Of a DNA stretch of 35,679 nucleotides, positions 29,205 to 35,679 are shown piece after piece. The position numbers were made by a program, and so were the translations under genes. A model generated the notes under the pieces. It saw only the letters and a list, made by a program, of their open reading frames with translations. It made no database searches and had not been told where the DNA came from. The stretch comes from Phycisphaerae bacterium (GTDB taxonomy: Bacteria > Planctomycetota > Phycisphaerae > Phycisphaerales > UBA1924). Position 1 is the first letter of the stretch. Each line of letters begins with the position of its first letter. The DNA lies in the NCBI GenBank assembly GCA_016873295.1, contig VGXM01000028.1, positions 1-35,679 on the forward strand. Reading direction: 5' to 3'.

Positions 29205-29305
29205 CACGCCGAGGCTGAGGCCCTGCGAAGCCTCGGATCGAATCGCGCCCCGTCGCGGCGCCCATCCGAGGCTTCGCTCCGCGGACTGCGCTCAGCCTCG
29301 GCGTG
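29205..29305. repeat. RAYT-linked palindromic repeat, copy 3 (core type A), overlapping the RAYT gene end
   Basis: The arms are perfect and the core matches copy 1. The last 14 bases lie inside the RAYT coding region, so the transposase stop codon (29292-29294) falls within the repeat's right arm. Confidence 0.9.
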
Positions 29306-29849
29306 GGGCACTGCCCCCTGGCGCACGGTGCCCGAGCAGGGCCGCGAAGCGATCGTTGATCCAGACGAACGCGCCGCGGCGCCCGTGGTCCGCGATGTAG
29401 CCAAGGGCGTCGACGAAGTGCTCCTGGGTCCGGACTTCGCGACCGCCGCTGGAGGCGCCCCAGAGCTTGCCGGGGACCTCGATCCGCAAGCGGTGCGACG
29501 CGAACTGCTTGGCGCGACCGAACAGGACGCGGGGCGCTCTGTCGCCCGCGTTGAACAGGGCGTGGCAATGCGTCGCGTCGGCGGCGAGGATCGCCACCGC
29601 GACGTCCATGGCTTCGAGCTTCTCGCCCAGGGATCGGACCAGGATCGCGACCTGTTCGGGTGACAGCCGCACGGGCTCGTCCATGATGCCCAAGACGTGC
29701 CGGCGCAGGCCCGCGTGCTCGTCCTCCGGCGGCGGGCGCCGGTAGTCGCCCGACGAATGGACGCGATGCCCGCGGCTACGGAAGCCGCGCCGATCACCCG
29801 GGATCCACTGCCCGCGGTAGGAGCTCATCATGTGGACCCAGCGCGTCAT
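29292..29849 (-). CDS. REP-associated tyrosine transposase (RAYT / IS200-like Y1 HUH family)
   Basis: The 185-residue protein resembles the single-domain Y1 HUH nucleases that process REP palindromes. It opens with SYRGQWIPGDRRGF, like the YGxWLPGDxRGF start of many such proteins. It carries the metal-binding HUH motif as HCH (THCHALF, about residues 92-95) and a candidate catalytic Tyr in ALGYIADHG near residue 150. Palindromic 100-bp repeats lie on both sides, three downstream and one upstream, the arrangement expected of a RAYT with its substrates. The last residues are encoded by repeat copy 3. TATCCT six bases before the ATG suggests a leaderless transcript. The family is probable; activity is untested. 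Confidence 0.75.
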   Translation of the reverse strand: MTRWVHMMSSYRGQWIPGDRRGFRSRGHRVHSSGDYRRPPPEDEHAGLRRHVLGIMDEPVRLSPEQVAILVRSLGEKLEAMDVAVAILAADATHCHALFNAGDRAPRVLFGRAKQFASHRLRIEVPGKLWGASSGGREVRTQEHFVDALGYIADHGRRGAFVWINDRFAALLGHRAPGGSAPRRG

Positions 29850-29855
29850 CGGGGC

Positions 29856-29861
29856 AGGATA
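29856..29861 (-). promoter_or_regulatory. Putative -10 element (TATCCT) of the RAYT gene, leaderless
   Basis: TATCCT on the minus strand ends six bases before the ATG at 29849 and lies six bases from the start of repeat copy 4. Confidence 0.5.
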
Positions 29862-29866
29862 CCAGG

Positions 29867-29966
29867 CACGCCGAGGCTGAGGCCCTGCGAAGCCTCGGAT
29901 CGATCGGCGCGGGGCTCGGGGCCTATCCGAGGCTTCGCTCCGCGGACTGCGCTCAGCCTCGGCGTG
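29867..29966. repeat. RAYT-linked palindromic repeat, copy 4 (core type B)
   Basis: The outer and inner arms match copies 1-3; the core matches copy 2 apart from CCTATCC for CCCATCC. It lies upstream of the RAYT gene in the same orientation as the other copies, between the RAYT and tpiA starts. Confidence 0.9.
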
Positions 29967-30039
29967 GGTGGGGCGTGTCGCGGGAGGGTCGTGGGCGCTG
30001 CGTCGCGCGTCCGCGGGGCTCCGTCGGCGCGCCGCGGGC

Positions 30040-30045
30040 TATGCT
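30040..30045 (+). promoter_or_regulatory. Putative -10 element (TATGCT) giving a leaderless tpiA mRNA
   Basis: TATGCT ends five bases before the tpiA ATG at 30051. No Shine-Dalgarno sequence is present. Confidence 0.5.
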
Positions 30046-30050
30046 GTCGC

Positions 30051-30827
30051 ATGGCGGACCGCAAGCCCTTCGTCGGCGGCAACTGGAAGATGAACACCAA
30101 CCGCTCGTCGGCCTCGGACCTGTGCCGGGGCGTCGCCGACGCGCTGCTGCGGGTCGACACGGCCGACATCGCCGTCTTCCCGCCCTTCCCCTACCTGCTG
30201 CTCGTCCGCTCGATCCTGCGCGACCGCGGCTCGTCGATCCGCCTTGGGGCCCAGGACGTGTATTCGCGACCCGACGGGGCCTACACGGGCGAGGTCTCGG
30301 TCGAGATGCTCAAGGACTGCGGCGTGGAGGTCGTGATCTGCGGGCACTCCGAGCGACGGCACGTCCTGGGCGAGAAGGACGACCTGGTCAATCAGAAGCT
30401 GCGGGCCGTGCTCGAGGGCGGGCTGTGGGGGATCCTGTGCGTGGGCGAGCGGCTGGAGGAGCGCGAGGCCGGGCACACCGACGTGGTCGTCCAGCGCCAG
30501 ATGAAGAACGGGCTGACCGACATCGCCGGGCAGCACCTCGCCCGCCTGATCGTCGCCTACGAGCCGGTGTGGGCCATCGGCACGGGCAAGAACGCCACGC
30601 CCCAGGACGTGGTTGAAGTGCACACGAAGATCCGCGGGCTGCTGACCGGGCTCTTCGGCGCCGAGAACGCCGCCAGGGTCCGCATCATCTACGGCGGGTC
30701 CGTCAAGCCCGACAACGCCGGGCCCCTCTTCGCCCCGCCCGAGGTCGACGGCGGGCTGATCGGCGGCGCCTCACTGGTCGCGGGTGACTTTGCCGCAGTT
30801 GTGCGGGCGACGACCAGGAAGCACTGA
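30051..30827 (+). CDS. tpiA: Triosephosphate isomerase
   Basis: The enzyme interconverts dihydroxyacetone phosphate and glyceraldehyde-3-phosphate in glycolysis and gluconeogenesis. The 258-residue TIM barrel has all catalytic residues: Asn11 and Lys13 in GNWKMN, His99 in CGHSERR, and Glu171 in YEPVWAIGTG, the flexible loop 6. IIYGGSVKP and the phosphate-binding GLIGGASL segment are also present. Start is the ATG at 30051, immediately after the presumed promoter. It is convergent with gmk, with seven bases between the stops. Confidence 0.98.
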   Translation: MADRKPFVGGNWKMNTNRSSASDLCRGVADALLRVDTADIAVFPPFPYLLLVRSILRDRGSSIRLGAQDVYSRPDGAYTGEVSVEMLKDCGVEVVICGHSERRHVLGEKDDLVNQKLRAVLEGGLWGILCVGERLEEREAGHTDVVVQRQMKNGLTDIAGQHLARLIVAYEPVWAIGTGKNATPQDVVEVHTKIRGLLTGLFGAENAARVRIIYGGSVKPDNAGPLFAPPEVDGGLIGGASLVAGDFAAVVRATTRKH

Positions 30828-30834
30828 CGCCCGG

Positions 30835-31458
30835 TCAGCGCCCGTCCGTCTTCCGACGCCGGCGCTCCTCGAGCACGAGCCCCACGGCCCGGGCGATCGA
30901 CGCGTCCAGATCCGAGTTGACCAGGAAGTGGTCGTAGACGCCGCTGGCGCGGGCGGCGGCGATCTCGCGCTGGGCCTCGCCGAAGCGCTTCTGGATGGCC
31001 GTCTCGTCCTCCCGCTTGCGATCACGGAGGCGCTGGAGCAGCGTCTCTTCGCTGGGCGGCAGGACGAAGATCGAAAAGGCTTCGGGGATCTGGCCCTTGA
31101 CCTGGACCGCGCCCGCCACGTCGATTTCGAGGATCACCAGCCTCCCGCGCCGGACCTGCTCCCGGACCCACGCCTTGGGCGTGCCGTACCTCTTGCCGTA
31201 GATGCCCGCTGTTTCGAGGAACGCGCCGGCGGCCTTCATGGATTCAAACGTGGCGTCGTCGACGAAGCGGTAGTCGACGCCCTCGACGTCGGCGGCGGTC
31301 CTGGGGCGGGTGGTGCAGGAGACGCTGAAGACGGCGTCGGGGATGGAGCGCTCCACGCCGCGGGTGATGGTGGTCTTGCCCACGCCCGAGGGCCCGCTGA
31401 TGATGAGCAGCATGCCGTCGGCGGTGTCGGTGGGCAGGCGTCGCTCGGGCTGGCTCAT
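30835..31458 (-). CDS. gmk: Guanylate kinase
   Basis: The enzyme phosphorylates GMP to GDP. The 207 residues include the P-loop GPSGVGKTT (22-30), the GMP-binding SCTTRPRTAADVEGVDYRFV segment, the IYGKRYGTPKAWV region and EIDVAGAVQVK. The first 15 residues (MSQPERRLPTDTADG) are outside the fold; Met16 is an alternative start. It lies 36 bases after the DUF5916 gene and may be the last gene of a minus-strand operon with that gene and the aminotransferase. There is no functional link among the three. Confidence 0.97.
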   Translation of the reverse strand: MSQPERRLPTDTADGMLLIISGPSGVGKTTITRGVERSIPDAVFSVSCTTRPRTAADVEGVDYRFVDDATFESMKAAGAFLETAGIYGKRYGTPKAWVREQVRRGRLVILEIDVAGAVQVKGQIPEAFSIFVLPPSEETLLQRLRDRKREDETAIQKRFGEAQREIAAARASGVYDHFLVNSDLDASIARAVGLVLEERRRRKTDGR

Positions 31459-31494
31459 GGGGCGATCGTTGGGGGGGAGGGGTCGGGGGGCCAG

Positions 31495-33645
31495 TCAGAA
31501 GCGGAAGGTGAGCAGCGCCTTGGCCGCCAGCTCCGTGCGGGTCAGCGTCAAGGACCGCCCCTCCACGTCCGCCCCCTGGTTGACGACGAAGATGAACTCG
31601 CGCCCGGGGGCCCACTCCCAGCGGAAGCGGCTGTTGAGCCCCGCGGTGTTCGACTCGCTGTCGTACTGCGCGAAGTTGCTCCACGACAGGTCGGGCGTGA
31701 AGAGAAAGTTGAGCCGCAGCCGCAGGATGCGCACGACAAAGTCCCCCTCCGGCAGGTCGGCGTCGTTGATCTCGTGCTCGACCGACGCCACGAACCCGGG
31801 GCCGGGGCGCCACGTCAGCCCCAGCGTGGCCTCGCGCATCGTGCCGGTGTAGAAGCCTCCCGCGGTGGCGGCGACACTGCCGGAGAGCACGCGCCCCGGG
31901 CTCGTGTCGAACTCGATCGTGCCGCTGGTCCACGAGTAGTCGTCCAGAGGGATCACCACGCCGTCGGCGATCTCAAAGGGCTCGCCGAGGTTCTCCTGGA
32001 CGAGGTTCAAGGCCAGCGCCAGCGAGTCTCCCGCGGCGTTCTCGAACTCGATCTTGGGAAGCTCGGTCTGGCTGCTCTGGATGCGCCCGTCGAGGTCCGT
32101 GAAGGCGCTGGGGCGGACCTCGATCTCGAACATGCGCACGAGCCCGTCGTCCCAGCGCCAGCGTCGGCGGGCGTGGGTGTTGAACTCGTACACGCCGCGG
32201 CGCTGGACGAACCCCAGCGCGGGGTTGAAGTCCTCCCCGATCCGGGCGGCGAAGAGGCTGAAGGACCAGTCGTCGTTGGGGTAGCTGAGGCGGCCGCCGA
32301 CGGCGGAGGCGTCGGAGTTGTCGCGGTCGTCGGACTGGGTGCCCATGGCCCAGGCGTGGGCCTCGACCGTGCGTCCGCCTTCGAGTCGGCTGTTGCGGAG
32401 GTGCAGGTCGCCGCCCACGAGCGTGTTGTCGCCTGTGGCGGAGGGGTGCCCGTACGTGGCGATGAGTCCGACGCTGGACTCGCCGAGGATGTCGAGGGCC
32501 GCGCGGGCGACGCCGAGGTTCTTCTGCCCGAGCGTGCCGTCCTCGGCCATGAGGGCGTTGAGGACGCCGAAGCGGAGGCGGCCCTGTCTGCCGGTGACGC
32601 GGGCGCCGGCGAGGATGTCGCGGGGCTCGCCTCGGACCAGCCCGATGCGCCGGGAGTGGAAGGGGAGGGGCGAGCGCATGATCCCGCCGAAGGAGAAGAC
32701 CTGGGAGTCGCGCAGGAAGAACTCGCGCTTCTCGGGGAAGAAGAGGGGGAAGCGCGTGAGGTTGACGCGCCGATCGTCCACCTCCGCCTCGGCGAAATCG
32801 GTGTTGATCGTCAGGGCCGCCGAGACCTTCGTGCTGAGGTTGTAGTACACGTCGAAGCCGGGCTTGAGCTCCGTGCCGCCCGCGTCGGCGTCGTGCTTGA
32901 GCGAGGCGTAGGGGCGGAAGGTCAGGCCCAGCCCCTGCTCCAGGTCGGCCAGCCCTTCGAGCCGCCCCGCGTCGCTCATGGCGGTGAGCGAGGCGTTGCG
33001 TCGCGGCGCGGCCCAGCGGACGCGCTCGTTGCTCCGCCGGGTGACGCGCTCGACGTTGAGCCCCCACGCGGGCGAGGCCGCATCGAAGTTGAGGCTGCGC
33101 GTGGGGATCGCGGCCTCGACGATCCAACCCATGAAGCCGTCCTCGTCAGGGTCTGAGACGATTCGGGCGTGGGCGTGCCAGAGCGGATCCCACTCGGTGC
33201 GGAGGCGGCGTCCGGAATCGACCAGCCCGTCGCGCCGGGCCCCGGCGGCGCTGACGGCGAAGAAGTACCCGGTGCGCCGGTCGAGGAAGGTGTCGAGCAC
33301 GATGGCGACACGGTCGTCCCCGTCCTGGTCGCCGTCGCGGGCCCGCTGGCGGGCGACGATCCCCGCGGGATCGTTGTCGGAGCAGCGGACGGCGACGTAG
33401 AGGTGCTCGCGGTCGAAAAGGAACCGGACCTCGGTGCGCTGCGAGGGCGGGGCGCCCTCCTTGGGCTCGACCTGCGTGAAGGCGTCGAACGCCGCGGCGT
33501 GGCTCCAGGCCGCGTCGCCGAGGCGGCCGTCGATCTTGGGCGGTTCGTCGGTGCGCGTGGCGACGGCGATGGGCTCGCCGCGCGCGCAAGGCGCGACGGC
33601 CCAGAGCACCGATGCGACAATGGCGACGCTCGCGCGGCGGAGCAA
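31495..33645 (-). CDS. Exported CBM9-like / DUF5916 outer-membrane-type protein
   Basis: The 716-residue protein starts with a signal peptide (LLRRASVAIVASVLWAVAPCARG region). A CBM9-like sugar-binding sandwich (about 35-215) follows: PPKIDGRLGDAAW, VRFLFDREHLYVAVRCSD. The DUF5916 region takes up the rest, with its hallmark NTDFAEAEVDDRRVNLTRF and FPEKREFFL segments. The C-terminal half alternates strands and ends in Phe, as many outer-membrane beta-barrels do. Family function is not established; a surface glycan-related role is inference. The start is TTG with GGGAGG four bases upstream. It follows the aminotransferase gene by 18 bases. Confidence 0.85.
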   Translation of the reverse strand: MLRRASVAIVASVLWAVAPCARGEPIAVATRTDEPPKIDGRLGDAAWSHAAAFDAFTQVEPKEGAPPSQRTEVRFLFDREHLYVAVRCSDNDPAGIVARQRARDGDQDGDDRVAIVLDTFLDRRTGYFFAVSAAGARRDGLVDSGRRLRTEWDPLWHAHARIVSDPDEDGFMGWIVEAAIPTRSLNFDAASPAWGLNVERVTRRSNERVRWAAPRRNASLTAMSDAGRLEGLADLEQGLGLTFRPYASLKHDADAGGTELKPGFDVYYNLSTKVSAALTINTDFAEAEVDDRRVNLTRFPLFFPEKREFFLRDSQVFSFGGIMRSPLPFHSRRIGLVRGEPRDILAGARVTGRQGRLRFGVLNALMAEDGTLGQKNLGVARAALDILGESSVGLIATYGHPSATGDNTLVGGDLHLRNSRLEGGRTVEAHAWAMGTQSDDRDNSDASAVGGRLSYPNDDWSFSLFAARIGEDFNPALGFVQRRGVYEFNTHARRRWRWDDGLVRMFEIEVRPSAFTDLDGRIQSSQTELPKIEFENAAGDSLALALNLVQENLGEPFEIADGVVIPLDDYSWTSGTIEFDTSPGRVLSGSVAATAGGFYTGTMREATLGLTWRPGPGFVASVEHEINDADLPEGDFVVRILRLRLNFLFTPDLSWSNFAQYDSESNTAGLNSRFRWEWAPGREFIFVVNQGADVEGRSLTLTRTELAAKALLTFRF

Positions 33646-33663
33646 GGAACCTCCCTTGCTCGC

Positions 33664-34839
33664 TCAGGCCCTGTACGCGCCCGCGACCTTCTTCAGAGCC
33701 TCGCCCACCGTCCGGAGGTGGTCCTCTGAAAGGTCGTGGTGAATCGGGAGTGCGAAGACCCGCGTCGAGAGGTCAAGCGAGACGGGCGTGTCGTTCTTGT
33801 CGAAGCGGGCCAGCGCGGGCTGCCTGGGGAGGGCACGGGGGTAGTGGATCGCGGTGGGCACGCCCTCGGCCTTCAGGGCCGCGCAGAACTCGTCGCGCGT
33901 GCGGCGGAACTTCTTCAGGTCCATCTTGACGACGTAGAGGTGGTACACGGCCTCGCCGCCGGGCGTGGTCGCCGGGGCCTCCAGCCCGTCGATGCCGCCG
34001 AGGACCGCGTCGTACCGGCGTGCGACGGCGCGGCGGGCGTCGGTCTGGGCCGCGAGGCGGTCGAGGCGCGAGCACCCGATCGCCGCGGTGATGTCGTTCA
34101 TGCGGTAGTTGTACCCCACGCGCTCGTGCAGGTACTTGTCCGTCTCGCCGTGGCTGCGGAGCAGCCCGATCGTGCGGGCCAGGGCCGGGTCGTTGACGGT
34201 GACCATGCCGCCCTCGCCCGTCGCGAGGTTCTTGGTGGCGTAGAAGGAATAGGTGACGGCGTCGCCGAAGGCGCCGATGCCCTTGCCCTTGTACGTCGCC
34301 AGATGGGCCTGGGCCGCGTCGTAGATGACCTTGAGCCCGTGCCTGCCGGCGAGGGCCTGGAGGGCGTCGATGTCGACCGGCCCGCCGTAGAGGTGCGTCG
34401 CGGCGATGGCCCGGGCGCGGGGCGTGACCTTGCGGGCCGCGTCCGCCGGGTCGATCTGGAAGGTGTCGGGCAGGGCGTCGACGAACACGGGAACGGCCCC
34501 GCGGGCGACGACCATCGAGACGGTCGCGATGTAGCTCCACGCGGGCACGAGCACCTCGTCGCCCGGCTCGAAGAGGGCCTCGTAGGCCAGTTGCAGGGCG
34601 CAGGTGCCGTTGGCGCAGGTCAGGGCGTGGGCCGCGCCGCTCATGGCCCCGAACCGCTTCTCCAGCTCCTCGCAGCGGGCCGCCTGGCGGAGCATGCCCG
34701 AGCGGAGCACCGCGGTGGCGGCGTCGATGTCGGCGGGCGTCAGGGCCGTCGACATGAAGGGAACGGCGGAGCGCGAGACGGGCGTGCCGCCCTCGACGGC
34801 GAGCGCGGTCCCCGGGGGGGCGATTGTGCGCGTTGTCAC
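33664..34839 (-). CDS. DegT/DnrJ/EryC1/StrS-family PLP aminotransferase
   Basis: The 391-residue, PLP-dependent sugar aminotransferase puts an amino group on a keto-sugar nucleotide, usually for surface polysaccharide or glycoconjugate synthesis. Visible features are the cofactor Asp in VIYDAAQAH (Asp174), the Schiff-base Lys in SFYATKNLATGEGG (Lys203) and the substrate-binding GYNYRMNDITAAIG motif. The start is GTG with AAGGAGG seven bases upstream. A TAAACT hexamer at 34918-34913 is a probable promoter. The exact sugar is unknown; no partner nucleotide-sugar genes are adjacent apart from the DUF5916 gene downstream. A distant Gfo/Idh oxidoreductase (10095) could be a pathway partner, but this is speculation. 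Confidence 0.93.
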   Translation of the reverse strand: MTTRTIAPPGTALAVEGGTPVSRSAVPFMSTALTPADIDAATAVLRSGMLRQAARCEELEKRFGAMSGAAHALTCANGTCALQLAYEALFEPGDEVLVPAWSYIATVSMVVARGAVPVFVDALPDTFQIDPADAARKVTPRARAIAATHLYGGPVDIDALQALAGRHGLKVIYDAAQAHLATYKGKGIGAFGDAVTYSFYATKNLATGEGGMVTVNDPALARTIGLLRSHGETDKYLHERVGYNYRMNDITAAIGCSRLDRLAAQTDARRAVARRYDAVLGGIDGLEAPATTPGGEAVYHLYVVKMDLKKFRRTRDEFCAALKAEGVPTAIHYPRALPRQPALARFDKNDTPVSLDLSTRVFALPIHHDLSEDHLRTVGEALKKVAGAYRA

Positions 34840-34912
34840 TGCGGACCCTCCTTGAACCCGCCCCCGAGCCTCGCCCCCGGCGGAGCGCCCGGGCCCGATC
34901 GAGCGGGTCGGA

Positions 34913-34918
34913 AGTTTA
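34913..34918 (-). promoter_or_regulatory. Putative -10 element (TAAACT) of the aminotransferase operon
   Basis: TAAACT on the minus strand gives a predicted leader of about 65 bases containing the AAGGAGG ribosome site. Confidence 0.45.
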
Positions 34919-34972
34919 GACCTCCGCGCGAATCTCCGGGCCCGCGTGGAACAGGAGCCGAACGCGCCCCCA

Positions 34973-34978
34973 TATAGT
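34973..34978 (+). promoter_or_regulatory. Putative -10 element (TATAGT) of the membrane-fusion gene
   Basis: TATAGT (within CATATAGTCC) lies 28 bases before the ATG at 35007, leaving a short leader that includes AGGAG. It diverges from the aminotransferase promoter. Confidence 0.5.
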
Positions 34979-35006
34979 CCGGTATCTCGCGGGACAGGAG
35001 CGCACG

Positions 35007-35679
35007 ATGCGAAACCTGGGACGGGTCGGCGCGGCGGTGATCATCGCGGCGGTGGCGCTCGCGGCCCTGGCGGGCACCCTTCGGGCCCAGCCGGGCGCGC
35101 CGGGCACCCCCCAGCTCATCGCCGAGTTCGCGGGCGTCAAGGCCGTCACCCGCCCCAGCCGCGATGCGATCATGGGCTTTGCCCTCCCCACCGAGGTGCG
35201 CGAGATCCTGGTCCGCGGCGGGGAAAGCGTCAAGAAGGGTCAGCTCCTGGTCCGCGGCGACGACGCCGAGCCCGTCGCCGGGCTCGAGCTGCAGCGCCTC
35301 ACCGCGGCGAGCGACTTCGAAATCCAGAAGGCGATGAAGGTCGCCGAGCTGACCGAGTTGACTTTCGCGCGCACGGAGCAGGCCCGGGCCGGGGGCGGCG
35401 CCAACCAGCAGGAGCTGGACCGCGACCGCCTGGCCCGCGACGCCGCCAGGATCGACGTGGAGTTCGAGCGTCTGCGCCACGCCCAGCAGCAGATCCGGGT
35501 GCGGCAGTTCGAGGCCGCGGTCGACCGTGTGCGCCTCACCGCGCCCTTTGACGGGCAGGTCGACCAGGTGATGGTGGACGTGGGGCAGATCGTGCGCGAG
35601 ACGGAGAAGATCCTGCGGATCGTGCAGGTCGACCCGGTGTGGATCGACGTCGCCGCCCCCACCGACGTGACCGTCGCCC
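35007..35679 (+). CDS. RND-type efflux membrane fusion protein (HlyD/MFP family), 3' truncated by window end
   Basis: The first 224 residues are visible; the frame runs off the right edge without a stop. A signal peptide (basic start, VGAAVIIAAVALAALAG, exit near LRAQ) is followed by a lipoyl-type half motif (TEVREILVRGGESVKKGQLLVRGDD, about 70-95). Next is a helical hairpin of heptad-like coiled coil (about 100-170), and then the second lipoyl half with VRLTAPFDGQVDQVMVDVGQIV. This is the periplasmic adaptor of tripartite efflux or secretion pumps. AGGAG lies six bases before the ATG. The pump gene should lie beyond the edge; substrate unknown. Confidence 0.9.
   Translation, partial: MRNLGRVGAAVIIAAVALAALAGTLRAQPGAPGTPQLIAEFAGVKAVTRPSRDAIMGFALPTEVREILVRGGESVKKGQLLVRGDDAEPVAGLELQRLTAASDFEIQKAMKVAELTELTFARTEQARAGGGANQQELDRDRLARDAARIDVEFERLRHAQQQIRVRQFEAAVDRVRLTAPFDGQVDQVMVDVGQIVRETEKILRIVQVDPVWIDVAAPTDVTVA

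Noticed and set aside
28948..29305. Possible CRISPR array
   Set aside because: There are only three units, each about 100 bp and palindromic, and the two spacers are nearly identical. CRISPR repeats are short and spacers differ.

Overview
The window is uniformly G+C-rich and densely packed with genes on both strands. It looks like chromosome from a planctomycete, most likely a Phycisphaerae-type lineage. That is an inference from three things: a PEP-CTERM sorting signal at the left edge, a tricorn-type protease, and the style of the core genes. No phage, plasmid or antibiotic-resistance cargo is visible. Almost all genes are housekeeping; the unusual content lies in promoters, intergenic repeats and a few regulators.

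Layout. 1-473: end of a PEP-CTERM surface protein, a terminator-like hairpin and a nested palindrome. 474-4400: apt, diverging from a groES-like gene, aroA and an NADP-type isocitrate dehydrogenase. 4646-8484: an exported TPR/zinc-peptidase protein facing a PlsC acyltransferase, which diverges from dut. 8594-12552 (minus): S1-domain ribosomal protein, Gfo/Idh/MocA oxidoreductase, thioredoxin, dihydropteroate synthase. 12675-16026 (plus): rarA, 5-formyl-THF cyclo-ligase, LysM/L,D-transpeptidase. 16097-18048: gamma-glutamyltransferase (minus) and tRNA-His (plus). 18052-23082 (minus): two paralogous PilZ/receiver proteins and gyrB. 23582-28901 (plus): tricorn-type lipoprotein protease and ATP-dependent PEP carboxykinase. 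28948-29966: a REP-associated tyrosine transposase (RAYT) gene among four 100-bp palindromic repeats. 30051-34839: tpiA (plus), then guanylate kinase, a DUF5916 outer-membrane-type protein and a DegT-family aminotransferase (minus). 35007-end: start of an RND-type membrane fusion protein.

Genes that plausibly work together: folP and the 5-formyl-THF cyclo-ligase (folate), icd with pckA and tpiA (central carbon), apt, gmk and dut (nucleotides), gyrB and rarA (DNA maintenance), and the L,D-transpeptidase, gamma-glutamyltransferase, PlsC, DUF5916 and MFP proteins (cell envelope).

Three signals stand out. First, many genes carry a TAnnnT -10-like hexamer only 5-9 nt before the start codon and lack a Shine-Dalgarno sequence, which suggests widespread leaderless transcription. 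Second, several families of structured intergenic repeats occur: a strict 7-bp stem/3-nt loop/7-bp stem REP-like family with covarying stems, a composite ATCCCGGGATT element confined to 12.5-17.9 kb, and 100-bp double-palindrome units around a RAYT gene. Third, the two adjacent PilZ-receiver proteins have each lost a different phospho-acceptor residue.
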